Below are positions 8,712 through 16,985 of a stretch of 64,000 nucleotides of DNA, piece by piece. Each line of letters opens with the position of its first letter. The stretch's first letter is position 1. The stretch lies in the NCBI GenBank assembly GCA_963709525.1, contig CAVPXB010000014.1:62001-126000 (forward strand). The letters run 5' to 3'. Made by a program: the position numbers and the translations under genes. The notes under the pieces are model-generated. The model was not told where the DNA came from. It was given only the letters and a program-made list of their open reading frames with translations, and did not search any database. The stretch is from CAIWHR01 sp963709525 (lineage in GTDB: Bacteria > Pseudomonadota > Gammaproteobacteria > Burkholderiales > Casimicrobiaceae).

Positions 8712-10790
8712 ATGAACGCGCTGGCGCTGCGGCTGGGCTTGAATCGCACTGCAGTCGTCGGCCTCGCGGGTCCGATCCTGATCGTGCTGATTCTCGGCAT
8801 GATGGTGCTGCCGCTGCCGCCGTTCCTGCTCGACCTGCTGTTCACCTTCAACATCGCGCTGGCGATGATCGTCCTGCTGTCGGCGATGTACACGCTGCGG
8901 CCGCTCGACTTCGCCGTGTTCCCGACGGTGCTGCTGCTGACCACGCTGCTGCGCCTTTCGCTCAACGTCGCGTCGACCCGCGTGGTGCTGATGCACGGAC
9001 ACACCGGCCCCGACGCCGCCGGCAAGGTGATCGAGGCCTTCGGCCAGTTCCTGGTCGGCGGCAACTTCGCCGTCGGCCTGGTCGTGTTCGCCATCCTGGT
9101 CGTCATCAACTTCGTCGTCATCACCAAGGGCGCCGGACGCATCGCCGAGGTCGGGGCGCGGTTCACCCTCGATGCGATGCCGGGCAAGCAGATGGCGATC
9201 GACGCCGATCTCAACGCCGGCCTCATCGCCGAGGACGAGGCGCGCCGGCGGCGGCTGGAGATCGCCGAGGAAGCCGATTTCTACGGCGCCATGGACGGCG
9301 CGTCGAAGTTCGTTCGCGGCGATGCGATCGCCGGCATCCTGATCCTGTTCATCAACATCCTGGGTGGCCTCGCGATCGGCATCTTCCAGCACGATCTCAC
9401 GCTCGCCGCGGCCACCAACAACTATGTGTTGCTCGCGATCGGCGACGGTCTGGTGGCGCAGATTCCGGCGCTGATCATCTCCACGTCAGCCGGCCTCGTG
9501 GTGAGCCGCGTCGGCAAGGGCGAGCACACCGGTCAGCAGATCCTGACCCAGATGTTCAAGCAGCCGCACGCGCTGATGATCGCGGCCACCATCCTGGGCG
9601 TGCTGGGGCTGGTTCCCGGCATGCCGCATTTCGCGTTCCTGCTGCTTGCCGGCCTGCTCGGCCTCGGTGCCCGGGCGCTGCTGAAGAAGTCGGCACAGGC
9701 GGCGGAAGTTCCCGCGCCGGTGGCGGCGCCGGCCCGCGATGCGCTGGAAGTGAGCTGGGAAGATCTCATGCCGGTCGACGTGCTGGGCCTGGAAGTGGGC
9801 TACCGGCTGATCCCGCTGGTCGACAAGGGGCAGGACGGCGAGCTGCTGCGGCGAATCAAGGCGATCCGGAAGAAGTTCGCGCAGGAGGTCGGTTTCCTGC
9901 CACCGCCGGTGCACATCCGCGACAACCTCGAGCTGTCGCCATCGGCCTATCGAATCACGCTCAAGGGCGTGTCGGCAGGCGAGGGCGAGTGCCACGTGGG
10001 GCAATTCCTCGCCATCAATCCGGGGCGCGCCGCGGGCACGCTGCAGGGAACGATGACCAAGGACCCGGCCTTCGGCCTGCCGGCGCAATGGATCGATGCC
10101 GGCCAGCGCGACTATGCGCAGTCGCTGGGCTACACCGTCGTCGATGCGGGAACCGTGGTTGCGACGCACCTGTCGACCGTCGTGCACGCGCAGGCCTCGG
10201 CCCTGCTCGGGCGGCAGGAAGTGCAGAACCTGCTCGAACAGGTCAACAAGTCGTCGCCGAAACTGGTCGAGGAAGTCACGCCCAAGCTGCTGACGCTGTC
10301 CACCGTGCAGCGCGTGCTGCAGGGCCTGCTCGACGAGGGTGTCCACATCCGCGACTTGCGCACGGTGCTGGAGACCCTGGCCGACCATGCGGGTCGCACG
10401 CAGGATCCGAATGAGCTCACGGCCGCCGTGCGTGTCGCGCTGGGGCGCGCGATCGTCCAGCAGCTCTACGGCACGACGGGCGAAATCAGTGTGATCGCGC
10501 TCGACGCGGAACTCGAACGCGTGTTGCAGCAGGTGATGGGCATGACGGGTCCCGATGCCAGCGGCATCGAACCCGACCTGGCCGACAACCTCGCGCGTGA
10601 AGTCGGCGCCACCGTGACGCAGCAGGAAGCGCTGGGTCAGCCGGCGGTGCTGCTGGTCCCGGACCGGCTGCGTCTGCCGTTGGCGCGGCTACTGCGCCGC
10701 GGCGTCCCGGGCGTGAGGGTGTTGGGCCACAGTGAAATACCGGATGCGCGGACTATCCGCGTCAGTGTGATGGTGGGAGGTAAACGATGA
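8712..10790 (+). CDS. flhA: Flagellar export gate protein FlhA
   Basis: 692 residues, normal length. FlhA forms the nonameric export gate and docks chaperone-substrate complexes. The N-terminal half has about eight membrane helices, with the conserved FHIPEP-type motifs visible as LLLTTLLRLSLNVASTR and DAMPGKQMAIDADLNAG. The C-terminal half is the soluble docking domain (PVDVLGLEVGYRLIPLVD onward). The last four bases overlap the flhF start (ATGA), indicating translational coupling. Confidence 0.98.
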   Translation: MNALALRLGLNRTAVVGLAGPILIVLILGMMVLPLPPFLLDLLFTFNIALAMIVLLSAMYTLRPLDFAVFPTVLLLTTLLRLSLNVASTRVVLMHGHTGPDAAGKVIEAFGQFLVGGNFAVGLVVFAILVVINFVVITKGAGRIAEVGARFTLDAMPGKQMAIDADLNAGLIAEDEARRRRLEIAEEADFYGAMDGASKFVRGDAIAGILILFINILGGLAIGIFQHDLTLAAATNNYVLLAIGDGLVAQIPALIISTSAGLVVSRVGKGEHTGQQILTQMFKQPHALMIAATILGVLGLVPGMPHFAFLLLAGLLGLGARALLKKSAQAAEVPAPVAAPARDALEVSWEDLMPVDVLGLEVGYRLIPLVDKGQDGELLRRIKAIRKKFAQEVGFLPPPVHIRDNLELSPSAYRITLKGVSAGEGECHVGQFLAINPGRAAGTLQGTMTKDPAFGLPAQWIDAGQRDYAQSLGYTVVDAGTVVATHLSTVVHAQASALLGRQEVQNLLEQVNKSSPKLVEEVTPKLLTLSTVQRVLQGLLDEGVHIRDLRTVLETLADHAGRTQDPNELTAAVRVALGRAIVQQLYGTTGEISVIALDAELERVLQQVMGMTGPDASGIEPDLADNLAREVGATVTQQEALGQPAVLLVPDRLRLPLARLLRRGVPGVRVLGHSEIPDARTIRVSVMVGGKR

Positions 10791-12136
10791 AGCTCTCGAA
10801 GTTCTTTGGCCAGACGTCGCGCTCGGTGCTGGAACAGGTCAGGACCGAGCTCGGCCCGGATGCGATGATCGTGTCCAACCGGACGACGGTCAACGGGATC
10901 GAGGTGACGGCGATGGCCGCGGAAGCCTTCGTTTCCGTCGTCAACGAGGCCTCGCCACCGCCGCCGCCGGCCTCCCGGGAGCCGGCACCGGACCCGCGTC
11001 CGGTGGCGCGACCTGAATCGCACGCCGCCCCGGCAGCGGCGCAGGCCAAGCGCTGGCAACCGCCGCGCGCCGATGCGCCGGCACCGGTCGTGTTTTCCAC
11101 GCGGCGCAGCGACGAGCCGAAGGCGCCGAAGCCGCCCGCGGCGCCGCCCCTGGCAGCGCCGGAAGCCGACCGGGGCGTCACCCGGCGCCTGATGGAAGAG
11201 ATGCATGCGATGCGCGGCCTGATCGAAGGCCAGTTCGCGCAGCTCGCCTGGAGCGATGCAGTCCGCAAGCAGCCGTTGCGCGCGCAATTTACGCGCGATC
11301 TCCTCGCCTCCGGATTCAGCGCCGCGCTGGCGCGGCAGATCATCCAGCATCTGCCCGACGACTACAACGCCGCCCAGGCGCGCGAATGGTTGATCGGCGT
11401 CATTGCGCGCAATCTGCGCTGCGTCGAGACCGCCGACGAGATCATCACCCGCGGCGGCGTCTACGCGCTGGTGGGGCCCACCGGCGTCGGCAAGACGACG
11501 ACCACGGCCAAGCTTGCCGCCCGCTGCGCGGTCCGCTACGGCGCGCGCCAGCTCGCGCTGCTCACCACCGACAGTTACCGCATCGGCGCCCAGGACCAGC
11601 TGCGCATCTACGCCAAGATCCTGGGAGTGGCCGTCCATACGGTCACCGACGCTGCCGAACTGCGCGCGACGCTCGATTCGCTGTCGGGCAAGCACCTGGT
11701 GCTCATCGACACCGTCGGCATGGGGCAGCGCGACAGTCGCGTGGCCGAGCACAGCCACTGGCTCGCGCAGCCGGAAGTCAAGCGCCTGCTGGTTCTCAAC
11801 GCCACGGCGCAGGCCGAGACGCTTGAGGAGGTCGTGGCGGCGTACGGTGCCGCGTCGCCGGAGCGCAACGATTACGCCGGCTGCATCATCAGCAAGATCG
11901 ACGAGACCGCGCGGCCGGGTCAGGTCCTCGATGTCATCGTGCGCCACCGCCTGACGCTGCAATACGTGTCCAACGGCCAACGCGTGCCGGAGGATCTGCA
12001 TGCGCCCAATCCCGCCTATCTCGTCCACCGGTCGCTGCGCACGGGCGGGAAGGGCATCGCCGCGTCGCCGTTCACGCTGCAGGACGAGGAGCTGGCCATG
12101 ATGCTCGCTGCGAGCGGGGCAGCGGCCCATGCGTGA
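10787..12136 (+). CDS. flhF: Flagellar SRP-type GTPase FlhF
   Basis: 449 residues. FlhF directs the position of flagellar assembly at the membrane. The N-terminal B domain (MKLSKFFGQTSRSVLEQVR) is followed by a long Pro/Ala-rich linker (about 55-130) and an SRP-type NG GTPase domain with P-loop GPTGVGKTTTTAK (about 230-240), DSYRIGAQDQL and DTVGMGQRD. It overlaps flhA by 4 bp and the next gene by 8 bp. The partner FlhG is encoded directly downstream. Confidence 0.96.
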   Translation: MKLSKFFGQTSRSVLEQVRTELGPDAMIVSNRTTVNGIEVTAMAAEAFVSVVNEASPPPPPASREPAPDPRPVARPESHAAPAAAQAKRWQPPRADAPAPVVFSTRRSDEPKAPKPPAAPPLAAPEADRGVTRRLMEEMHAMRGLIEGQFAQLAWSDAVRKQPLRAQFTRDLLASGFSAALARQIIQHLPDDYNAAQAREWLIGVIARNLRCVETADEIITRGGVYALVGPTGVGKTTTTAKLAARCAVRYGARQLALLTTDSYRIGAQDQLRIYAKILGVAVHTVTDAAELRATLDSLSGKHLVLIDTVGMGQRDSRVAEHSHWLAQPEVKRLLVLNATAQAETLEEVVAAYGAASPERNDYAGCIISKIDETARPGQVLDVIVRHRLTLQYVSNGQRVPEDLHAPNPAYLVHRSLRTGGKGIAASPFTLQDEELAMMLAASGAAAHA

Positions 12137-12887
12137 CCATCCTCGCGACCAGGCCACTGGCCTGCGCGCCCTGTTCGACCAGCGCCTGCGCACCACGCTA
12201 TCCATCGCTGGCGACGGTGGCACGGCGGTGACGCTCAACCTCGCGGCGGCACTGGCACGCGTCGGGCAGCGCGTGCTGGTCCTCGACCGGTCGAACGGCG
12301 AGACCGCGACCGCGCTGGGTCTCAAGGCCCGCTACGAGCTGGCGCACGTGCTTGCCGGCGATCGGCGGATGACCGACGTGCTGCTGTCCGGTCCGGAAGG
12401 GATCACGCTGCTGCCGGCGGCGCGTGGCCTGCCCCGCCTGGCCGAGGGCAGCGGTCCGTGGCAGGAACGGGTCGCCGTCTGGATCGACCCGTACTCGACC
12501 GCCTTCAACGTCTGGCTGATCAACGGCCTGCCACCGGCGAGTACGGTGGCCGAGGCACCGGTGCTGTTCGTGCTTGCGCCCACGGCCGACGCGCTGACTG
12601 CCGCCTACGCACAGATCAAGGCGCTGGCCCGCAATCACGGCCAGCGCGAGTTCCGCATCGTCGTCCGCCGCGCGAAGTCCGAGACCGCCGCGTTCGCGAC
12701 CTACAGCAACGTGGCCGACACGGCACGCGAATTTTTGGCCGCACGCCTGCAATATTGCGGTTATATTCCCCGGGATGACAGTGCGGCACTCGCCGATTCG
12801 TGTTCGCCATGCGGGCATGCGTTCGCCCGCCTGGCCGAATCGGTGCTGGCGCAGGGCTCGGCGAGACGATCGGTGGCCGCGGCCTGA
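12129..12887 (+). CDS. flhG: FlhG-like MinD/ParA-family protein with degenerate P-loop
   Basis: 252 residues. The position directly after flhF and before fliA is that of FlhG (FleN/YlxH), a MinD-type ATPase that limits flagellar number. The fold is recognisable (LNLAAALARVGQRVLVLD, then LLPAARGLPRLAEG). The expected deviant Walker A motif (KGGxGKT) is replaced by GDGGTAVT, so both signature lysines are absent, and the following DxD-type motif is DRSNG. ATP binding in the usual way is doubtful. Family assignment rests on context plus fold-level similarity. The start overlaps flhF by 8 bp. Confidence 0.82.
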   Translation: MRDHPRDQATGLRALFDQRLRTTLSIAGDGGTAVTLNLAAALARVGQRVLVLDRSNGETATALGLKARYELAHVLAGDRRMTDVLLSGPEGITLLPAARGLPRLAEGSGPWQERVAVWIDPYSTAFNVWLINGLPPASTVAEAPVLFVLAPTADALTAAYAQIKALARNHGQREFRIVVRRAKSETAAFATYSNVADTAREFLAARLQYCGYIPRDDSAALADSCSPCGHAFARLAESVLAQGSARRSVAAA

Positions 12888-12917
12888 CGCGAGGGCGCCT
12901 CAATCGGAGAGCAGAGC

Positions 12918-13628
12918 ATGTATACCGCCACCGGAAATCCGGATGTCGAGCAACGGATCAAGGACTACGCGCCCCTGGTGCGCCGCATGGCCCACCACCT
13001 CGCGGCGAAGCTGCCGTCCTCCGTGCAAATAGACGACCTCGTCCAGAGCGGGCTGATCGGACTCATGGACGCGGCCACCCGATTCGAGGCGAGCCAGGGC
13101 AACCAGTTCGAAACCTATGCGGTGCAGCGCATACGCGGCGCCATGCTCGACGAACTGCGCCAGAACGACTGGCTTCCCCGCAGCCTGAGAAAGTCGCTGC
13201 GGCAGATCGAAAACGCGATCAACAAGCTCGAGCAGCGGCATGGCCGAGCGCCGACCGAAGGCGAACTGGCGCAGGAGATGGGGTTGCCGCTGGGCGACTA
13301 CCAGACGATGTTGCAGGATGCGAAGGGCTATCAGCTCATCCATTTCGGCGACTTCGCCAACGACGACGAAGACGACTATCTGGAACGGCACCTGCCGGAC
13401 AATCGCGCCAATCCGCTCGAACGCATTCAGGACGAGAGATTTCGTGCCGCGCTGGTGAAGGCGATCGAGGCGCTGCCGGAACGCGAAAAACTGCTGATGG
13501 GGCTTTATTACGAGCAGGACATGAACTTCCGCGAGATCGCGGAGATCATGGAAGTCAGCGAATCGCGGATCTGCCAGCTGCACAGCCAGGCCGTGGCCCG
13601 CCTGCGCGGGCGTCTGAAAGACTGGTAG
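12918..13628 (+). CDS. fliA: RNA polymerase sigma factor FliA (sigma-28)
   Basis: 236 residues, the normal length. FliA transcribes late flagellar and chemotaxis genes when freed from FlgM. Region 2 (YAPLVRRMAHHLAAKLP, DDLVQSGLIGLMDA, FETYAVQRIRGAMLDELR), region 3 and region 4 (NFREIAEIMEVSESRICQLHSQA) are all present. A GGAG site precedes the ATG. Sigma-28-like promoters are visible in the window upstream of flgM, motC and two signalling genes. Confidence 0.98.
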   Translation: MYTATGNPDVEQRIKDYAPLVRRMAHHLAAKLPSSVQIDDLVQSGLIGLMDAATRFEASQGNQFETYAVQRIRGAMLDELRQNDWLPRSLRKSLRQIENAINKLEQRHGRAPTEGELAQEMGLPLGDYQTMLQDAKGYQLIHFGDFANDDEDDYLERHLPDNRANPLERIQDERFRAALVKAIEALPEREKLLMGLYYEQDMNFREIAEIMEVSESRICQLHSQAVARLRGRLKDW

Positions 13629-13673
13629 CAGGCCCCCGCCGGGTCGGGTCGGGGCAACCCGGAGCTGCCTGAA

Positions 13674-13757
13674 CTCCTGTAGGAGCGCCTTCAGGCGCGA
13701 ATGCCGTTCTTGCCCAGGGCGCATGTCGCCCCATCGCGGCAGGAGCCGCTCCTGCCA
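13674..13757. repeat. REP-like doublet B
   Basis: Second copy of the family, with CTCCTGTAGGAGCGCCTTCAGGCGCGAA at its left and ATCGCGGCAGGAGCCGCTCCTGCC at its right, separated by a less conserved middle. It occupies the centre of the 292-bp gap between fliA and motC. No gene is seen in the gap; its right end holds the motC promoter. Confidence 0.75.
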
Positions 13758-13866
13758 GGAACTCCGGTCGAGACTTCGTGGTGCCGGATCGGCGGCACCA
13801 CCGTTCCCGCCTGCGTCGGCACGGACCCCGCGGTTCCGGTCCGAGACTCGCCTGCGTACCCACCCT

Positions 13867-13893
13867 CCGGAAACCGTACCCCGGTGCCGATAA
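13867..13893 (+). promoter_or_regulatory. Sigma-28-like promoter of motC
   Basis: A perfect sigma-28 -10 element GCCGATAA lies at 13886-13893, 28 bp upstream of the motC ATG. The -35 region is weak (only GGAAAC at 13869-13874). The position fits a class 3 flagellar promoter for motCD. Known consensus: TAAAGTTT-N11-GCCGATAA. Confidence 0.55.
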
Positions 13894-13920
13894 CAACCCA
13901 GCACGGTTGACCGGATCGCC

Positions 13921-14678
13921 ATGGATTTTCTCAGCATAGTCGGCTTGGTACTGGCCCTCGGGGCCATTATCCTTGGACAGTGGTTCGAGGGCGGCAGCCT
14001 CAACTCGCTGGTCCAGCTGGCGGCTTTCTTCATCGTCATCGGCGGCACCGTCGGGCGCGGTGATGTTGCAGACGCCGCTGCCGACTTTCGTCCGCGGCCT
14101 GCGCCTGCGTCCGCTGGATCGCCAGGCCGCCACGACCCGATTTCGAGCGCGCGATCGGCATTCTGGTGGGCTGGGCCGATCTTTCGCGTCGGGAGGGCAT
14201 GCTGGCCCTGGAGACACAACTCGACATCGTCGCCGATCCCTTCACCAGGAACGGCCTGCAGATGCTGGTCGACGGGTTCGAGCCGGAAAAGATCCGCGAG
14301 GCCCTCGATATCGAGATCAAGTATTTCGAGGATCGGCAGAAGACCGCGGCCAAGGTCTGGGAATCGGCCGGCGGCTATGCCCCGACCATCGGCATCCTGG
14401 GCGCCGTGCTGGGCCTCATCCACGTGATGGAAAACCTGTCGGAGCCGGGCAAGCTGGGCGCCGGCATCGCCGTCGCCTTCGTCGCCACGATCTACGGCGT
14501 CGGTTCGGCCAACCTCGTCTTCCTGCCCATTGCCGGCAAGTTGAAGGCGCTGGTCGATGATCAGGTGGTCTATCGGGAACTGGTGCTGGACGGGCTCCTT
14601 TGCATTGCCAACGGCGAAAATCCGAAGCTGATCGAGTCGCGGCTGCGCGGATTCCTGCCGGTCCCGATGGAGGCGTGA
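13921..14678 (+). pseudogene. motC: Second stator gene motC (MotA homologue), two frameshifts
   Basis: The region encodes a complete MotA-like protein spread over three frames. The first frame gives MDFLSIVGLVLALGAIILGQ to GGTVG. A one-base gain in the GGG at 14053-14055 moves the gene to the next frame (AVMLQTPLPTFVRGLRL). Another one-base gain at about 14107-14111 moves it to the third frame (RWIARPPRPDFERAIGILVGW onward) with the hallmark GGYAPTIGILGAVLGLIHVM and NGENP. Removing both bases gives 251 residues, the usual MotC length. The gene is either broken or affected by sequence errors. The motD start overlaps its stop (TGATG). Confidence 0.85.
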
Positions 14679-15496
14679 TGGGCGGGCGGCGTCGCAAGGT
14701 GGAGGAGCACCCCAACCACGAACGCTGGCTGGTGTCCTACGCGGACTTCATCACGCTGCTGTTCGCGTTTTTTGTCGTCATGTACGCGGTCTCGACCTTG
14801 AACGAAGGCAAATATCGGGTGCTGGGAGATTCGCTCGTCTACGCGTTCAGGCACGACCGCGTCGTTTCGCCCGCGAGCCACGGCGCGATTCCTTCGGCCA
14901 CGGCGGCGCCACAGGTCCGCGTCGCGCACAATGCCGCTGAGCAGTTGCGCCGGCAGCGCGAGCAGAAGCTGGTGGGCGTGGCGAACCGGATCCGGGCCGC
15001 GCTCGAACCGCTGGTCGAGTCGGGACAGGTGCGGATGAAGCCCAGCGCCCGCGGACTGGTGGTGGAGATCAACGCCAGCGTGCTGTTCGCGCCGGCACAG
15101 GCGGTGCTGCGCCCCGACTCGATCCAGGCGCTGCAGGCGGTCGCCAAGGTGTTGAACGAGGTCGAAAACGCGGTCAACATCGAGGGGCATACCGATAATC
15201 TGCCCATCTCCAGCGTCGTGTACCCCTCCAACTGGGAGCTCGCGAGCGCGCGCGCGAGTTCGGTGGTCCGGCTGTTCGAGTCCAACGGCGTCGGCGGGAC
15301 GCGGCTGTCGGCCATCGGCTACGCCGACAATCGGCCCGTCGATTCCAACGACACGGCGGAAGGCAGGGCCAACAACCGCCGCGTGACCCTGCTGATTCTC
15401 GCCGATCCGGTGCCTGAACCCGTCATCGCGCCGGCGAACCCGGCGCCACCTGTGGTGCCGCAGGGCCTCGCCCAGGCGGAGATCGCGTCCCGGTAA
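14678..15496 (+). CDS. motD: Second stator protein MotD (MotB homologue)
   Basis: 272 residues. Start ATG 14678 overlaps the motC stop. An N-terminal HERWLVSYADFITLLFAFFVVMYAVS segment gives one membrane helix with the conserved stator Asp, followed by a periplasmic OmpA-like domain with NIEGHTDNLP and NWELASARASSVVR. In species with two stator sets MotCD supports swarming or movement at high load. Its partner gene here carries frameshifts, so whether the second stator works is uncertain. Confidence 0.93.
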   Translation: MGGRRRKVEEHPNHERWLVSYADFITLLFAFFVVMYAVSTLNEGKYRVLGDSLVYAFRHDRVVSPASHGAIPSATAAPQVRVAHNAAEQLRRQREQKLVGVANRIRAALEPLVESGQVRMKPSARGLVVEINASVLFAPAQAVLRPDSIQALQAVAKVLNEVENAVNIEGHTDNLPISSVVYPSNWELASARASSVVRLFESNGVGGTRLSAIGYADNRPVDSNDTAEGRANNRRVTLLILADPVPEPVIAPANPAPPVVPQGLAQAEIASR

Positions 15497-15521
15497 CCCG
15501 CCAGGTGCGATGGAGCAGCGC

Positions 15522-15965
15522 ATGAGCCGTCACGAAATCGACGTCTTGCTGGTCGAGGACAATCCAGACGACGCGGAGTTCACGTTGCGTGCGCTGCGCA
15601 AGGCCAATGTGGCACTGGACATCGTCCGGGTCGAGGACGGCGTCGCGGCGCTGGAGTTCGTGCTCGGGACGGGCGCTCATCTCGGGCGGGCCGGTGCCCG
15701 CCTGCCGCGGTTGATGCTGCTCGATCTCAACCTGCCCAAGCTCGACGGCCTGGGCGTGCTGCGTCGTCTCAAGGCCGACGTGCGCGGCCGCATACTTCCG
15801 GTGATCGTGCTCACCTCGTCGGACAGCCCGCGCGATGTGCGCGAGGCCTACCGACTGGGGGCCAATAGCTACATCGTGAAGCCGGGCGATTATCCCGCGC
15901 TGGTAGCGAAGCTGGGCGACCTCGTCCGCTACTGGCTGCAGGTCAACGAGCCGCTGCGCGATTGA
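15522..15965 (+). CDS. Single-domain response regulator (Rcp1/CheY-like)
   Basis: 147 residues from ATG 15522, chosen because GGAG lies six bases upstream; an in-frame ATG at 15510 would add four residues. A receiver domain fills the protein: acidic pocket EDNPDD, acceptor Asp in LMLLDLNLPKLDG, Thr/Ser in VLTSSDSPRD and Lys in YIVKPGDY. The extended loop after strand 3 (LGTGAHLGRAGARLPR) is typical of phytochrome-partner Rcp1-type regulators. No cognate kinase is adjacent. It closes the motC-motD transcription unit. Confidence 0.88.
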   Translation: MSRHEIDVLLVEDNPDDAEFTLRALRKANVALDIVRVEDGVAALEFVLGTGAHLGRAGARLPRLMLLDLNLPKLDGLGVLRRLKADVRGRILPVIVLTSSDSPRDVREAYRLGANSYIVKPGDYPALVAKLGDLVRYWLQVNEPLRD

Positions 15966-16054
15966 CGTCGAATTGGCGGTACTCGAATTGGGGTCAGAGC
16001 CGTAATACGAGATTCAACGTATTACGGCTCTGACCCCAATTCGCCAATTCGACG
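15966..16054. repeat. Long perfect palindrome filling a convergent gene junction
   Basis: Left arm 15985-16009 and right arm 16018-16042 are 25-bp perfect inverted repeats (core GGGGTCAGAGCCGTAATACG) around an 8-base loop. A second 12-bp arm (CGTCGAATTGGC at 15966-15977, GCCAATTCGACG at 16043-16054) extends the stem, with one 7-base bulge. It occupies almost the whole space between the receiver gene stop and the flgN stop. GGGGTCAGAG-type repeats are often seen beside REP-associated Y1 transposases. It could also end transcription from both sides. Confidence 0.8.
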
Positions 16055-16056
16055 GT

Positions 16057-16548
16057 TCAGATCGCGGCGAGAATCCGGGATCCGGGTCCGAACTGTGGCC
16101 GACCATCCGCGCCGTAACCCGCGGGCGTGCCGGCGGCGCGCGACAGCGCGGCCAGAGCGCGGCTGAAATACGACTGCTGGGCTTCGATGAGGATGCCGTT
16201 GATCGCGTTCAGGCGCTGCGCGTCGTTGACGAGGACCTCGAGTTCGGACCACGCGGCACCGACTGCCGCCGGGTCCGCGCCCTGGCGAACGAGCAGCGCT
16301 TCCGCTGCGGCGCGGGTCGCTTCGAGATCGGCGTGCCGCAGCGCCCGCGCGCGGCCTGAGGCGAAGCCGCTGAGCAACTGCACCTCGCGCTGCTTGGTCG
16401 CCACGATGCCGGGGAGGGCGTCCGCGTCGGCACGCCGCAACGCGTCCTGCTCCGTGTGCAACAGCGCGAGCAGCGTGCGATACCCCGCAATCTCGTCCTG
16501 CAGCGTGCTGAAGTCGTATTCGGGGGCGGGACGCATGGCGTTCATCAT
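16057..16548 (-). CDS. flgN: Flagellar export chaperone FlgN
   Basis: 163 residues. FlgN protects the hook-filament junction proteins FlgK and FlgL before export. The sequence is mainly alpha-helical (LQDEIAGYRTLLALLHTEQDALRR, KQREVQLL, LNDAQRLN-like region), as expected of the family. The start overlaps the flgM stop by 4 bp (ATGA), with AAGGTGA upstream. Its clients FlgK and FlgL are encoded about 10 kb away in the same cluster. Confidence 0.9.
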   Translation of the reverse strand: MMNAMRPAPEYDFSTLQDEIAGYRTLLALLHTEQDALRRADADALPGIVATKQREVQLLSGFASGRARALRHADLEATRAAAEALLVRQGADPAAVGAAWSELEVLVNDAQRLNAINGILIEAQQSYFSRALAALSRAAGTPAGYGADGRPQFGPGSRILAAI

Positions 16549-16868
16549 TTCACCTTGCTGAACATCTCCTGCAGGCCGGCCAGCATCTTTTCGGCGACCA
16601 CGCTGGCATTGACCTGCAACGAACCATCGCGGATCGCCTGCTTGATCTGCTCGACCTTGGCGGCGTCGAAAACACCGCCCGCGGCCAGGCTTGTTTCAAG
16701 TGCGGCCAACTGCGTGGACAGGGCACTCAATTCCACCGACGCGCCAGACGACGCGGCGGGCTGTGGCTTGGCCGAGATGCCGGCGGTGCGTTCGGCCGCG
16801 TTTCCGGACGCCGATGTCACCGCCGGCTTGCCGCCCTGGCCAGAAACAACCGAATTGCTGATCTTCAT
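16545..16868 (-). CDS. flgM: Anti-sigma-28 factor FlgM
   Basis: 107 residues. FlgM holds FliA inactive until it is exported through the finished hook. N-terminal MKISNSVVSGQGGKP is followed by a low-complexity Ala/Ser linker and the FliA-binding C-terminal helices (VELSALSTQLAALETSL, FDAAKVEQIKQAIRDGSLQVNASVVAEKML). The start at ATG 16868 has GGAG upstream; a 14-residue longer form is unlikely. A near-consensus sigma-28 promoter lies 71 bp upstream, so FliA drives its own inhibitor. Confidence 0.94.
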   Translation of the reverse strand: MKISNSVVSGQGGKPAVTSASGNAAERTAGISAKPQPAASSGASVELSALSTQLAALETSLAAGGVFDAAKVEQIKQAIRDGSLQVNASVVAEKMLAGLQEMFSKVK

Positions 16869-16938
16869 CGCTTTCTCCGAGAGTCCCACCCGGGTCGGGG
16901 TCTCCTGCAAACGCGGCCTGCACCGCCCGTTAGCACCA

Positions 16939-16965
16939 TTATCGGCGACCGCGGCGGAAACTGTA
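16939..16965 (-). promoter_or_regulatory. Sigma-28 promoter of flgMN
   Basis: Read on the minus strand: TACAGTTT, an 11-base spacer, then GCCGATAA. This matches the sigma-28 consensus in 15 of 16 positions with ideal spacing. The expected start of transcription is near 16932, about 64 bases before the flgM ATG. Confidence 0.85.
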
Positions 16966-16985
16966 GCCCAAAGCCCGGAAAACGC

